64,000 nucleotides of DNA from Acetobacter oryzoeni (GTDB taxonomy: Bacteria > Pseudomonadota > Alphaproteobacteria > Acetobacterales > Acetobacteraceae). The notes beneath the pieces are model-generated. The model saw nothing but the letters and a program-made list of their open reading frames with translations. It made no database searches and had not been told where the DNA came from. The translations under genes were made by a program, and so were the position numbers. Where the stretch lies: contig NZ_CP042808.1 of the NCBI RefSeq assembly GCF_004014775.2, positions 682,001 to 746,000 of the forward strand, in the 5' to 3' direction. Of this stretch, positions 55,030 through 64,000 are shown piece after piece; position 1 is the first letter of the stretch, and each line of letters starts with the position of its first letter.

Positions 55030-57903
55030 ATGGCGGTTTCGGACGTACTGGCAACCGCTCTTAACGGTGCCAATATCGCTTACCTTGCGGATCTGTATGC
55101 CCAGTGGGCCAAAGATCCCAAAAGTGTGGATCCGTCCTTCGATATTCTGTTCAGCTCACTGGGCGATGATGAAGCCGCAGTGCTGAAGGATGCCGTTGGA
55201 GCCTCTTGGGCGCCACGCCCTTCCATTATCACGGGGGATGAACCCGCACCTGCTCCAAAAGGAAAAGGTGGCCCGGCTGGTGGGTTGGCCGCGCAGGATA
55301 GTCTGGCCATTGCCCGGCTGATCCGTGCGTATCGTGAATACGGCCATCTGGAAGCCTCGCTTGATCCGCTAGGCCTGAAGGAACCTCATAAAACCGAGGA
55401 ACTGGACCCCGCCACATACGGTTTTGGTGAAAAAGACCTGAACCGCGAAGTGTTCATTGGGTCTCTGCTTGATCCGTTGCTCAAGGGCAAGAACACGGCC
55501 AAGGTTTCCGAGGTTATTGCGGCACTCCGTTCTGTGTATTGCGAAAGCATTGGCGCGGAATACATGTATGCCCGTAACCACGAGCAGCGCGAATGGCTGC
55601 GCAAGCGGTTGGAAGGTGATAACTGGCGCGCCCACGTAACGGTGGAAGAGCAGAAGGTTATCTTGGCCAACCTGACAGAAGCCGAAGGTTTTGAGGCGTT
55701 CTGCCAAAAGCGCTACGTGGGTGCCAAGCGTTTTGGTCTGGAAGGGGGCGAAATCTCCATTCCTTCCCTGCATGCCATTATTGATTCATGTGCCAGTCAG
55801 GGGGTGACATCCGTTGCCATCGGCATGGCGCATCGTGGCCGTTTGAACACGCTGGTTAACGTGGTGCGCAAGCCTTACGTGGCCATCTTTAACGAATTTG
55901 CCGGTGGCTCCTTCAAGCCTGACAACGTTGAAGGTTCTGGCGACGTTAAATACCACCTTGGCTCCTCCACAGATGTGGATGTGGCAGGCAAGGCGGTGCA
56001 TATCTCGCTCCAACCCAACCCTTCTCATCTGGAAGCGGTGGATCCGGTTGTGTGCGGCAAGGTACGCGCCATTCAGGATGATGCAGGCGATACGGAAAAA
56101 CGTCTGTCCAGCCTTGGCATTATCATCCACGGTGATGCTGCATTTGCCGGGCAGGGCATTGTTTACGAAACCTTTGCCATGTCCCAACTGCCGGGCTACC
56201 GCACAGGTGGCACCATCCATATGGTGGTGAACAACCAGATTGGCTTTACCACCAATCCGGAATGTGGGCATTCGGGCGTTTACGGCACCGATGTTGCAAA
56301 ATCCATTGAAGCCCCCGTACTGCATGTGAACGGTGATGATGCCGAGGCGGTAATTTACGTTTCTCGCCTTGCAGCAGATTACCGTCAGGCTTTTGCAAGT
56401 GACATTGTGCTGGATATCGTCTGCTATCGTCGCCACGGGCATAACGAAACGGATGAGCCAGTCTTCACTCAGCCGGTCATGTACAAAGCCATTGCCGCGC
56501 ATGATACGCCGCACACGCTTTATGCAAAACGCCTTGTAAAAGCAGGCGTTGTGACGGATGACGAAGTGAAGGCCCAGTGGGATGCCTTCCACGCCAAGCT
56601 GGATGAAGATTACAAAGCAGCCCAGTCTTACAAGGTGAACAAGGCAGACTGGCTGGAAGGTGGCTGGAAAGGCCTGGTCGCTGCCGGGCATGATCCGGAA
56701 CGTGCCTTCCCCGAAACGGGTGTTGCACTGGATGCGCTGCGCAAGATTGGCGAAGCCATTACAAAAGTGCCAGAAGGCTTCAACCTGAATTCCAAAATTG
56801 CCCGCCAGCTCAAGGCCAAGGCAAACATGTTCAGCACGGGTGAAGGGTTTGACTGGGCAACCGGTGAGGCTATGGGCTTTGGCTCCCTGCTGCTGGATGG
56901 CCACCGCGTGCGTCTTTCTGGTGAAGATTGCCAGCGCGGCACGTTCAGCCAGCGTCATGCCGTATGGACGGATCAGGTTAACCAGACACCGTTTACGCCG
57001 CTGAACCATATTCAGGACAAGCAGGCAAAAATCGAAATCTGGAACTCGCTTCTTTCAGAATACGGCGTGCTTGGGTTTGAATACGGATATTCCGTGCGCA
57101 ACCCGCAAACGCTGGTGTTGTGGGAAGCTCAGTTTGGTGATTTTGCCAACTGTGCGCAGGTGATTATCGATCAGTTCATTGCCTCGGGTGAAACCAAGTG
57201 GCTGCGTATGTCCGGTTTGGTCATGCTGCTGCCGCATGGTTACGAAGGGCAGGGGCCGGAGCATTCTTCTGCCCGTCTGGAACGTTATCTTCAGCTTTGT
57301 GCTGAAAATAACATGTTTGTTTGCAACATCACCACGCCAGCAAACTACTTCCATGCCCTGCGCCGCCAGCTCAAGCTGGATTACCGCAAGCCGATGATCC
57401 TGATGGAGCCCAAGTCTCTGCTGCGGCACAAACTTGCGGTTTCCGCTCTGGCAGATTTTGGTCCGGGCACACGCTTCAAACCCGTGATTGGCGAAATTGA
57501 TGATCTGGGCGCCGATAACAAGGTGCGCCGCGTGGTGATCTGCTCTGGCAAGGTCTATTACGATCTGCTGGCCGAGCGCCGGGAAAAAGGCATTAAGGAT
57601 GTTGCCATCCTGCGTCTGGAACAACTCTACCCCTTCCCGGAAGCAGCCCTTGCCGCCGAACTTAAGCGCTATCCTGAAGCAGACATTGTCTGGTGTCAGG
57701 AAGAAACGGAAAACGGCGGTGCATGGCATTTTGCAGACAGGCGGATTGAAGCAGCCCTTGTTGCCGCGGGCCATAAGGCCGGCCGCCCGCAATATGTGGG
57801 CCGCGCCGCAGCCGCCAGCCCGGCCACCGGCCTTGCCCGTATTCATGCGGCAGAGCAGGCGGATCTGGTTGAACGCGCATTGGGGCTGAAAAAGTCTGGC
57901 TGA
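55030..57903 (+). CDS. sucA: 2-oxoglutarate dehydrogenase E1 component
   Basis: Thiamine diphosphate-dependent decarboxylase of the 2-oxoglutarate dehydrogenase complex, 957 residues. The short N-terminal domain has ANIAYLADLYAQWAKDP, the E2-binding type. Further along are MAHRGRLNTL, GDAAFAGQGIVYETF (cofactor region), GFTTNPE and CYRRHGHNETDEP. The C-terminal transketolase domain has EALRNP-like and GQGPEHSSARLERYLQL segments. The ATG at 55030 has AAGGAGG upstream. It heads the sucA-sucB-lpd cluster; a hairpin separates it from sucB. Confidence 0.97.
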   Translation: MAVSDVLATALNGANIAYLADLYAQWAKDPKSVDPSFDILFSSLGDDEAAVLKDAVGASWAPRPSIITGDEPAPAPKGKGGPAGGLAAQDSLAIARLIRAYREYGHLEASLDPLGLKEPHKTEELDPATYGFGEKDLNREVFIGSLLDPLLKGKNTAKVSEVIAALRSVYCESIGAEYMYARNHEQREWLRKRLEGDNWRAHVTVEEQKVILANLTEAEGFEAFCQKRYVGAKRFGLEGGEISIPSLHAIIDSCASQGVTSVAIGMAHRGRLNTLVNVVRKPYVAIFNEFAGGSFKPDNVEGSGDVKYHLGSSTDVDVAGKAVHISLQPNPSHLEAVDPVVCGKVRAIQDDAGDTEKRLSSLGIIIHGDAAFAGQGIVYETFAMSQLPGYRTGGTIHMVVNNQIGFTTNPECGHSGVYGTDVAKSIEAPVLHVNGDDAEAVIYVSRLAADYRQAFASDIVLDIVCYRRHGHNETDEPVFTQPVMYKAIAAHDTPHTLYAKRLVKAGVVTDDEVKAQWDAFHAKLDEDYKAAQSYKVNKADWLEGGWKGLVAAGHDPERAFPETGVALDALRKIGEAITKVPEGFNLNSKIARQLKAKANMFSTGEGFDWATGEAMGFGSLLLDGHRVRLSGEDCQRGTFSQRHAVWTDQVNQTPFTPLNHIQDKQAKIEIWNSLLSEYGVLGFEYGYSVRNPQTLVLWEAQFGDFANCAQVIIDQFIASGETKWLRMSGLVMLLPHGYEGQGPEHSSARLERYLQLCAENNMFVCNITTPANYFHALRRQLKLDYRKPMILMEPKSLLRHKLAVSALADFGPGTRFKPVIGEIDDLGADNKVRRVVICSGKVYYDLLAERREKGIKDVAILRLEQLYPFPEAALAAELKRYPEADIVWCQEETENGGAWHFADRRIEAALVAAGHKAGRPQYVGRAAAASPATGLARIHAAEQADLVERALGLKKSG

Positions 57904-57951
57904 ACCGGATTAGGCTGAATTGAAGAAAATAGCCCGCAAATACGGGCGCAC

Positions 57952-57989
57952 CCCCGGTGCCATTGCCAAAAGTTAAAGTGGCACCGGGG
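57952..57989 (+). other. Intergenic hairpin between sucA and sucB
   Basis: CCCCGGTGCCA and TGGCACCGGGG form a perfect 11-bp stem with a 16-base loop, 25 bases before the sucB start. There is no T-run after it, so it is more likely an mRNA-processing or stability element than a terminator. A second, smaller GCCCG/CGGGC hairpin lies just upstream at 57932-57947. Confidence 0.7.
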
Positions 57990-58013
57990 ATTTAAAAGAA
58001 GATGGGGAACAGG

Positions 58014-59258
58014 ATGTCTGTCGAGATCAAGGTGCCGACACTGGGTGAAAGCGTAACCACAGCAACCGTGGCCAAATGGCTGAAGCAGCCGGGCGAAGCG
58101 GTGCAGGCAGATGAACCGATTGTTGAGCTGGAAACAGATAAGGTGAGCGTAGAAGTTTCTGCGCCGCAGGCTGGTATTCTGGGCCCACAGGCTGCCAAGG
58201 AAGACCAGGAAGTGGAAGTGGGCGCACTGCTGACCACGCTGGAACCCGCCAAGGCCGGCGCTGCACCAGCCGCCAAAGCCGCTGCTCCGGAAAAGAAGGC
58301 TGAACCCGTGGCCGCTGCCGCTCCGGCAAAAGCAGCCGCACCAGCACCTAAGGCCGCAGCACCTGCTCCGGCAGTAGATGCCGGCGCAGCCCTGCCCGCA
58401 GCCCGCAAGATGATGGCTGAAAACGGCCTGAGCGCACAGCAGCTTGGTGCAGGCACGGGCCTTGGTGGCCGTATTACCAAGGGTGATGTGCTGGGCTTTT
58501 TGGCCAACCCGCAGGCTGCAACACCAGCCGCCGCCCCCAAGCCGCCGCGTAATGATGACCCGCGTGAAGAACGCGTGAAGATGACGCGCCTGCGCCGCAC
58601 CATTGCCCGCCGCCTGAAGGAAGCACAGAACACGGCGGCCATGCTGACAACGTTTAATGAAATCGACATGTCCGGCGCCATGGCGCTGCGTGCCGAGTAT
58701 CAGGACTCGTTTGTTAAAAAGCACGGTGTCAAGCTGGGCTATATGTCCATCTTCTCTCGCGCTGTTGTGGCTGCTTTGAAAGAGTTCCCGGCCATTAACG
58801 CAGAAATTGACGGTGATGATGTCATCTACCGTGATTTCGTAAACCTCGGCATTGCCGTGGGTGGGCCAAACGGGCTGGTGGTGCCGGTTATCCGTGATGC
58901 CGACAAGATGAGCTATGCCGAAATTGAAAAAACCATTGCAGGTTTTGGCAAGGCTGCGCGTGAAGGCACGTTAAAGCTGGATCAGCTTTCTGGCGGCACC
59001 TTCTCCATCACCAATGGCGGTATTTACGGCTCTCTGCTGTCCACCCCCATCCTGAACGCACCGCAGTCCGGTATTCTGGGCATGCACTCCATTCAGGAAC
59101 GCCCGGTGGCCGTGAACGGGCAGGTGGTGATCCGCCCGATGATGTATATTGCCCTTTCTTATGATCACCGCATTGTAGATGGCAAGGAAGCCGTCAGCTT
59201 CCTTGTGCGGGTGAAGCAGAACGTGGAAGACCCACGCCGCCTTCTGATTGAAGTCTGA
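58014..59258 (+). CDS. sucB: 2-oxoglutarate dehydrogenase E2 component (dihydrolipoyl succinyltransferase)
   Basis: Transfers succinyl to CoA. Order: lipoyl domain (residues 1-78, lipoyl lysine K43 in ETDKVSVEV), an Ala/Pro/Lys linker, the peripheral subunit-binding domain (about 126-165, [18 protein letters not shown]), a second linker and the catalytic domain. The catalytic motif [12 protein letters not shown] gives H385 and D389. It has one lipoyl domain, as usual. The ATG at 58014 was preferred to one four codons earlier. The lipoyl sequence is nearly repeated in lpd. Confidence 0.97.
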   Translation: MSVEIKVPTLGESVTTATVAKWLKQPGEAVQADEPIVELETDKVSVEVSAPQAGILGPQAAKEDQEVEVGALLTTLEPAKAGAAPAAKAAAPEKKAEPVAAAAPAKAAAPAPKAAAPAPAVDAGAALPAARKMMAENGLSAQQLGAGTGLGGRITKGDVLGFLANPQAATPAAAPKPPRNDDPREERVKMTRLRRTIARRLKEAQNTAAMLTTFNEIDMSGAMALRAEYQDSFVKKHGVKLGYMSIFSRAVVAALKEFPAINAEIDGDDVIYRDFVNLGIAVGGPNGLVVPVIRDADKMSYAEIEKTIAGFGKAAREGTLKLDQLSGGTFSITNGGIYGSLLSTPILNAPQSGILGMHSIQERPVAVNGQVVIRPMMYIALSYDHRIVDGKEAVSFLVRVKQNVEDPRRLLIEV

Positions 59259-59268
59259 TAGCGCGGTT

Positions 59269-59306
59269 GCCGAAGGGGTGAATACGTGCCCCTTCGGCCA
59301 ATTTTT
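59269..59306 (+). terminator. Intrinsic terminator between sucB and lpd
   Basis: GCCGAAGGGG and CCCCTTCGGC form a perfect 10-bp stem with a 10-base loop, followed by CAATTTTT. It lies 33 bases before the lpd start, so lpd is made from readthrough or from its own promoter. Confidence 0.85.
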
Positions 59307-59338
59307 CTGCATATCCCTACGTGAGCGAGACGAGACCC

Positions 59339-61063
59339 ATGCCGATTGAAATTAAAGTTCCCACACTTGGAGAAAGCGTTACGACCGCCACGGTGGGGAA
59401 GTGGCTGAAGCAGCCGGGTGAAGCTGTAAAAGTAGATGAACCAGTTGTTGAGCTGGAAACAGATAAAGTAAGCGTGGAAGTGCCTGCTCCTGCATCTGGT
59501 CGGCTTGAAAATCATGCCGTCAAAGAAGGTGATGAAGTAGAAGTGGGCGCTGTGCTGGCTACGCTGGAAGCCGGTGCCGCTGGTTCTGCTCCCGCTGCAA
59601 AAGCGGCACCTGCTGCCAAGGCAGAGGAAGCCAAACCAGCCACAGCCGCCGCACCGGCAGCGCAGGCCCCGGCAGAAACAGATTATGATGTGGTGGTTAT
59701 TGGTGCTGGCCCCGGTGGGTATGTGTGCGCCATTCGCGCTGCACAGCTTGGTTTTAAAGTGGCGTGTGTGGAACAGCGCGCAACACTTGGTGGCACCTGC
59801 CTGAATGTGGGTTGTATTCCGTCCAAGGCGCTGCTTCAGTCTTCTGAAAACTATCATGCAGCCGGGCACGATTTTGCCGCGCATGGTGTGGTGATTGATA
59901 GCGTAAAGCTGGATCTGGCCCGTATGCAGGCCCGTAAGGCAGATATTGTGGGCGCCAACGTGAAGGGCGTTGAATATCTGTTCAAGAAGAACGGCATCAC
60001 CTGGCTGAAAGGCCACGGTAAGGTGGAAGGCACAGGCCGCCTGAGCGTGGATGGCAAGCCGGTAACTGCCAAGCACATTGTTATTGCCAGTGGCAGCAAC
60101 AGCGCCAACCTGCCGGGCATTGAGATAGATGAGAAAGTGATTGTCACCTCCACCGGTGCGCTGGAACTTTCCGAAGTGCCCAAGCGCCTTGTGGTGATTG
60201 GTGGCGGCGTGATCGGTCTGGAACTTGGCAGCGTATGGGGCCGCTTGGGTGCCGATGTAACCGTTGTTGAATTCCTTGATCGTCTGGTGCCGGGCACGGA
60301 TAACGAAGTGGCCTCCCAGTTCCAGAAGCTGCTGGTGAAGCAGGGCTTCAAGATGAAGCTGGGCCATAAGGTGACCAAGGCCGAAAAAACCAAAAAAGGC
60401 GTGGTGCTGACGGTTGAACCTTCAGCCGGTGGCGCTGCCGAAACGCTTGAGGCCGATGTGGTTCTGGTTGCTGTTGGCCGCACGGCTGCCAGCAAGAACA
60501 TGGGGCTGGAAGAAGCCGGTATTGCGCTGGATAAGCGTGGCCGTGTTGAGGTGGATGCCCATTACGCTACCAACGTGCCGGGCATTTACGCTATTGGCGA
60601 TGTAATTGCAGGCCCCATGCTGGCCCACAAGGCAGAAGAAGAAGGCGTAGCCTTGGCAGAACTGCTGGCTGGTCAGGCTGGGCATGTTAATTACGATGCC
60701 ATTCCGGGTGTGATTTACACATGGCCGGAAGTTGCTTCCGTTGGCTTTACGGAAGAGCAGCTTAAAGAAAAGGGCGTGGCTTATAAAATCGGCAAGTTCC
60801 CCTTCATGGCCAATGGCCGTGCCCGCGCTTTGGGCATGACGGATGGCTTTGTAAAGGTGCTGGCAGATAAGCAGACAGACCGCGTTCTGGGTGTGCACAT
60901 TATTGGCCCCTGTGCTGGCGAACTGATTGCCGAAGCCACAATGGCCATTGAATTTGGGGCCTCTGCCGAAGATATCGGCCGCGTGTGCCACGCACATCCA
61001 ACCCTGAGTGAAGCCGTGAAGGAAGCCGCGTTGGGCGCTGACAACCGCGCGATCAACATCTGA
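59339..61063 (+). CDS. lpd: Dihydrolipoyl dehydrogenase (E3) with N-terminal lipoyl domain
   Basis: A 574-residue flavoprotein that reoxidises the lipoyl group, giving NADH. Residues 1-78 are a full lipoyl domain (K43 in ETDKVSVEV), nearly identical to that of SucB. A linker leads to the E3 core with [14 protein letters not shown], the active disulfide C154/C159 (GGTCLNVGC), an NAD site ([13 protein letters not shown]), and the C-terminal CHAHPTLSE His-Glu region. The ATG at 59339 aligns with the SucB start; a GTG six codons earlier is possible. Lipoyl-E3 fusions are known in other bacteria. Confidence 0.96.
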   Translation: MPIEIKVPTLGESVTTATVGKWLKQPGEAVKVDEPVVELETDKVSVEVPAPASGRLENHAVKEGDEVEVGAVLATLEAGAAGSAPAAKAAPAAKAEEAKPATAAAPAAQAPAETDYDVVVIGAGPGGYVCAIRAAQLGFKVACVEQRATLGGTCLNVGCIPSKALLQSSENYHAAGHDFAAHGVVIDSVKLDLARMQARKADIVGANVKGVEYLFKKNGITWLKGHGKVEGTGRLSVDGKPVTAKHIVIASGSNSANLPGIEIDEKVIVTSTGALELSEVPKRLVVIGGGVIGLELGSVWGRLGADVTVVEFLDRLVPGTDNEVASQFQKLLVKQGFKMKLGHKVTKAEKTKKGVVLTVEPSAGGAAETLEADVVLVAVGRTAASKNMGLEEAGIALDKRGRVEVDAHYATNVPGIYAIGDVIAGPMLAHKAEEEGVALAELLAGQAGHVNYDAIPGVIYTWPEVASVGFTEEQLKEKGVAYKIGKFPFMANGRARALGMTDGFVKVLADKQTDRVLGVHIIGPCAGELIAEATMAIEFGASAEDIGRVCHAHPTLSEAVKEAALGADNRAINI

Positions 61064-61094
61064 AAGTTTCCTTCTAGCTGAAAGTGGTGCCATA

Positions 61095-61123
61095 CTCTCT
61101 CCTATTCAGAAGATGGGAGAGAG
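61095..61123 (+). promoter_or_regulatory. Hairpin covering the ribosome binding site of the L,D-transpeptidase gene
   Basis: CTCTCTCC pairs with GGAGAGAG across a 13-base loop; the right arm contains the Shine-Dalgarno region (GAGAGG) just before the ATG at 61129. It could limit translation when folded. Confidence 0.5.
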
Positions 61124-61128
61124 GTGGC

Positions 61129-62163
61129 ATGTTCGTGCCAAGGCATCCAACTGTATGGGCAATGGCTGGCAGCCTGCTTTTGGCGCCAGGTGGGTTTGCT
61201 GCGGCCCAAACGCCTATGCCTGATGCAGCCTCTCAAACCGAAGAATCCCGGCCAGAAAAATCATCCATACAAGGTGATGGGGCGCAAACTCCGGCTCCCA
61301 CGCAGGAAGCGCCGGATGGCCATGTGCCGTACACACCACCGCCAGAGGAAGCCGCGCAACTTCCCCCCATGCCTGTGGTGGATAATGAGGAAGCCCGTAA
61401 GGAAGCCGATAGCCTTACGCGGGATTTCCGGCATGAAGTGCCCGTAGCCCTTAAAGTTTCAACCGCACGTAAAACCGCATGGATTGCATTGGCCCGCCAG
61501 CAGTTGGAGCAGGCCGGTTACGTTATTGATCGGCCACAGGTGCTGGTGGTGGTGGATCGTAATCCTTCGGTGCAGCGCCTGTGCCTGATTCTGGCCCTGC
61601 CGAATGATCCGGACTGGCAGGTTATTGGCAGCACCAAGGTTTCTACGGGCACTACGGGGCGCAAGTATTATTATATTACGCCCACCGGGGTGTTTACCAA
61701 CACGGCAGATCGGCTTGGCTATCGCGCGCTTGGCACCAAAAATGAAAACGGCATTCGCGGTAACGGTATCAAGGGCATGCGGGTGTGGGATTTTGGCTGG
61801 CAGTGGGCTGAAAAAGGTTGGCTACCCAGCCGGGAAAAAGGCCAGATCCGGCTGGAAATGCACGCAACAGATCCCGTTTATCTGGAGCAAAGGCTTGGCC
61901 ATACGGCATCTGAAGGCTGCATTCGTATTCCGGCATCGTTAAACGTGTTTATTGATAAGCACGGCCTGATAGATGCGGAATATGAGCAATGGGCTGCCGT
62001 GGATATGCGCTTTAAAGCCTTGTTGCGGCCAGACAGAAAACCCACCGCAATTTCAGGCGTCGCCGTAGTGGTGGTGGATTCGGCTGATTATCACCCGGAT
62101 TCAGATAAAACCGCAGCCCTTAAGGAAAATGCAGGCCCATCCAAATTAGCTGCGCGTGGGTAA
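61129..62163 (+). CDS. L,D-transpeptidase (YkuD-like) family protein
   Basis: A 344-residue exported protein. A hydrophobic signal sequence (about residues 8-27) ends near GFAAAQ. An acidic/Pro-rich region (30-110) precedes the YkuD domain, where H and C are in place: LEMHATDP and the active-site segment GHTASEGCIRIP, with the usual S-x-G-C-x-R spacing. Such enzymes make 3-3 crosslinks or attach lipoproteins to peptidoglycan. It follows lpd after 65 bases, and its ribosome site lies in a hairpin. Linkage to peptidoglycan is inferred. Confidence 0.88.
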   Translation: MFVPRHPTVWAMAGSLLLAPGGFAAAQTPMPDAASQTEESRPEKSSIQGDGAQTPAPTQEAPDGHVPYTPPPEEAAQLPPMPVVDNEEARKEADSLTRDFRHEVPVALKVSTARKTAWIALARQQLEQAGYVIDRPQVLVVVDRNPSVQRLCLILALPNDPDWQVIGSTKVSTGTTGRKYYYITPTGVFTNTADRLGYRALGTKNENGIRGNGIKGMRVWDFGWQWAEKGWLPSREKGQIRLEMHATDPVYLEQRLGHTASEGCIRIPASLNVFIDKHGLIDAEYEQWAAVDMRFKALLRPDRKPTAISGVAVVVVDSADYHPDSDKTAALKENAGPSKLAARG

Positions 62164-62230
62164 TTTTACAGCGGGCAGGGCGTAATGTTTGGTGGCTGAA
62201 ACTAAATGCCGCCTGTGCCTGCCTTGCACC

Positions 62231-62275
62231 GCAACAAAAAGGCGTGCCGCCCGAAAGCAGCACGCCTTTTGTTTT
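62231..62275. terminator. Bidirectional terminator
   Basis: GGCGTGC and GCACGCC arms, extended by A and T runs, form a strong hairpin between the L,D-transpeptidase gene and the convergent DUF3597 gene. Confidence 0.9.
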
Positions 62276-62305
62276 AACCGGTAAAACTGGTTTTCTTACC
62301 AGATA

Positions 62306-62701
62306 TTACAGGCCAGCAGGCACTTTGCCGCCGTTTTCGGCCAGTTTCTGGCGTACTTCTTTAATCAGCCATACGTTCATGGTGGCGCTATCGTTCGTGT
62401 CACCCGTATAACCCAGTTCGCCAGCCAGTTTCTTGCGGGCATCCAGGGAGCTGTCGAGGCCCAGAAGCTTCAGCAGATCCACAATGGATTCCTGCCAGTT
62501 CAGGTTCTGGCCATTTTTTGCAGCCATATCGGCCAGCACGGCATCAACATTTACCGGTGTGCCAGCTGGCGGAATGGAGCCCGGAGCCGCAGCGGCAGCA
62601 GCAGAAGGCTGTGCACCAGCGTTGGCAGGGGATGTGGTGTCTGGCGTGGCAGCCTTGGCATGATGGAAAATGGCGGAGAGAATGGAGCCAAAAATGCTCA
62701 T
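62306..62701 (-). CDS. DUF3597 family protein
   Basis: A 131-residue protein. The N-terminal MSIFGSILSAIFHHA is followed by an Ala/Pro-rich stretch and then the DUF3597 core from PVNVDAVLADMAAKNGQ through NWQESIVDLLKLLGLDSSLDARKKLA to the GYTGDTNDSATMNVWL ending. The family has no known function and often occurs in soil and acetic acid bacteria. The ATG at 62701 has AAAGGAT upstream; the longer in-frame extension is not likely. It is monocistronic. Confidence 0.88.
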   Translation of the reverse strand: MSIFGSILSAIFHHAKAATPDTTSPANAGAQPSAAAAAAPGSIPPAGTPVNVDAVLADMAAKNGQNLNWQESIVDLLKLLGLDSSLDARKKLAGELGYTGDTNDSATMNVWLIKEVRQKLAENGGKVPAGL

Positions 62702-62906
62702 GTTCAGAAATCCTTTCGCAAGAGCCAGCATGACTTTTACAATACAAGAAGCAGAATGCTTAAAGGCAAGCCATGCAATACCCTTAAGCATACAGCAGCA
62801 TTGCTTGTTGCATAGAGCGCTTAATGCTTTCTGAATATTAAGTTTTTTTACAAGACATGGCCGGAAAAAGGCAGCCTATACCGCACAGGCAAAGCAGGTG
62901 GTACAT
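62702..62906. other. Intergenic region, no gene seen
   Basis: This region between DUF3597 and the ahcY terminator contains AT-rich sequence that probably holds the DUF3597 promoter. I see no RNA gene. Confidence 0.5.
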
Positions 62907-62946
62907 AAAAAAGGGGTATGGGCCAACTGGTGGCCCATACCCCTTT
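62907..62946 (-). terminator. Terminator of ahcY
   Basis: AAAAGGGGTATGGGCCA and TGGCCCATACCCCTTTT form a long near-perfect stem with a 5-base loop. On the minus strand it is followed by a T-run, directly after the ahcY stop. Confidence 0.93.
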
Positions 62947-62965
62947 TGTGCACCGATTTAAAAAA

Positions 62966-64000
62966 TCAGTAGCGGTAGTCGTGGTGCTTGAACGGGCCGT
63001 TAACGTGCACGCCAATATATTCGGCCTGCTCTTTGTTCAGCTTGCTCAGATGTGCGCCAACCTTGGCCAGATGCAGGGCAGCAACCTTTTCATCCAGCTT
63101 TTTGGGCAGGGTGTACACCTTGGCTTCGTATTTACCTTCCGGTGCTGTCCACAGTTCAATCTGGGCCAGTGTCTGGTTGGTGAAGGAAGCAGACATCACA
63201 AAGGAGGGGTGGCCCGTGGCGTTGCCAAGGTTCACCAGACGGCCTTCGGACAGAACAATCAGGCGCTTGCCATCGGGGAATACAACTTCATCCACCTGCG
63301 GCTTGATGTTGTCCCACGTGAAGTTACGCAGCGCGTTGATCTGGATTTCAGAATCAAAGTGCCCGATGTTGCACACAATGGCGCGGTTTTTCATGGCGCG
63401 CATGTGGTCAAGCGTAATCACGTCCACGTTGCCGGTGGCGGTTACAAAGATGTCACCACGGGGAGCACCTTCTTCCATCGTCACCACTTCGTAGCCTTCC
63501 ATGGCGGCCTGAAGAGCGCAGATGGGGTCTACTTCCGTAACGAGAACGCGGCAGCCTGCATTGCGCAGGGAAGCAGCAGAACCTTTACCCACATCACCAT
63601 AACCGGCAACAACGGCAACCTTGCCAGCCATCATCACGTCTGTGCCACGGCGGATGGCGTCCACCAGGCTTTCACGGCAGCCATACAGGTTATCGAACTT
63701 GGATTTGGTAACGCTGTCGTTCACGTTAATGGCCGGAACCTTCAACGTGCCTTTTTTCTGCATTTCCCACAGGCGGTGCACACCTGTTGTGGTTTCTTCA
63801 GAAAGGCCTTTCACGTTGGCCAGCAGTTCGGGGTATTTGTCGTGCATCAGCACGGTCAGATCACCGCCGTCATCCAGAATCATGTTCGGGGTCCAGCTAT
63901 CGGGGCCCTTCACTGTCTGTTCAATGCACCACCAGAATTCTTCTTCCGACAGGCCTTTCCATGCAAATACGGGAATGCCCGCAGCAGCAATGGCAGCCGC
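62966..64000 (-). CDS. ahcY: Adenosylhomocysteinase (3' part; N-terminus outside the window)
   Basis: Splits S-adenosylhomocysteine to adenosine and homocysteine. About 344 codons are present and roughly the first 90 residues are missing at the right edge. Visible motifs are the [15 protein letters not shown] substrate region, the [20 protein letters not shown] segment, the NAD-binding [14 protein letters not shown], and the C-terminal [24 protein letters not shown] end. It keeps the methylation cycle running and supplies homocysteine to methionine synthesis. Confidence 0.96.
   Translation of the reverse strand, partial: AAAIAAAGIPVFAWKGLSEEEFWWCIEQTVKGPDSWTPNMILDDGGDLTVLMHDKYPELLANVKGLSEETTTGVHRLWEMQKKGTLKVPAINVNDSVTKSKFDNLYGCRESLVDAIRRGTDVMMAGKVAVVAGYGDVGKGSAASLRNAGCRVLVTEVDPICALQAAMEGYEVVTMEEGAPRGDIFVTATGNVDVITLDHMRAMKNRAIVCNIGHFDSEIQINALRNFTWDNIKPQVDEVVFPDGKRLIVLSEGRLVNLGNATGHPSFVMSASFTNQTLAQIELWTAPEGKYEAKVYTLPKKLDEKVAALHLAKVGAHLSKLNKEQAEYIGVHVNGPFKHHDYRY

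Noticed and set aside
1..64000. Search for tRNA/rRNA genes, insertion sequences, phage genes, CRISPR arrays and toxin-antitoxin pairs
   Set aside because: None could be supported; every large open frame on the expected strand has a chromosomal core-gene explanation or is a short unknown protein within an operon.

Overview
The window reads as ordinary chromosomal core sequence of an acetic acid bacterium (Acetobacteraceae, most likely Acetobacter or a close relative). This is inferred from the protein sequences, from alphaproteobacterial gene orders (argD-argF-x-hslO, ileS-lspA-DUF3035, gltX-pyrB-pyrC'-plsY-dprA-topA-rnr) and from a sucA-sucB-lpd cluster whose E3 carries its own lipoyl domain. 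About 57 protein genes fill nearly the whole window. I found no rRNA, tRNA, insertion sequence, prophage, CRISPR array or obvious foreign island.

Layout. 1-9.7 kb: the start of a probable methyltransferase and a DUF423 membrane protein (minus), then a PduO-type cobalamin adenosyltransferase, a coiled-coil protein and a membrane protein (plus). Next comes the minus-strand run cysQ-tsaC-coiled-coil protein-FAD hydroxyacid dehydrogenase, followed by pepA, holC and an aldo/keto reductase. 9.7-18.4 kb (minus): an HtrA protease, the HrpB helicase, a low-complexity lipoprotein, and the operon argD-argF-small Cys protein-hslO. 18.6-30.7 kb (plus): recX, a CHAP lipoprotein, tatA, the methionine-salvage genes mtnB-mtnD-mtnC, ribF, ileS, lspA, a DUF3035 lipoprotein, mutL and a lone nuoM-type gene.

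30.7-38.9 kb: an RhtA-like exporter and parE (minus), two secreted proteins of unknown function, a divergent Rrf2 regulator/cysK pair, an OmpA-family porin and a DUF1491 protein. 38.9-50.9 kb is one long minus-strand array that reads gltX, pyrB, a dihydroorotase-like gene, plsY, dprA, topA, rnr, a C-terminal processing protease and DUF1491. Many of its junctions overlap or nearly touch, so it couples translation, pyrimidine and phospholipid synthesis, and DNA/RNA maintenance. 50.9-64 kb: comEC, a CMD-domain protein, zapE, the 2-oxoglutarate dehydrogenase operon sucA-sucB-lpd, an L,D-transpeptidase, a DUF3597 protein and the 3' part of ahcY.

No obviously new multi-gene system is present. The points most worth a second look are: a dihydroorotase homologue that lacks its metal-binding HxH; a lipoyl domain duplicated from sucB onto lpd; an intrinsic terminator between the likely argD promoter and argD; an orphan NuoM with all its key residues; RNA hairpins separating sucA, sucB and lpd; and a palindrome between an Rrf2 regulator and cysK. 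All calls come from reading the sequence by eye. No database search was run.
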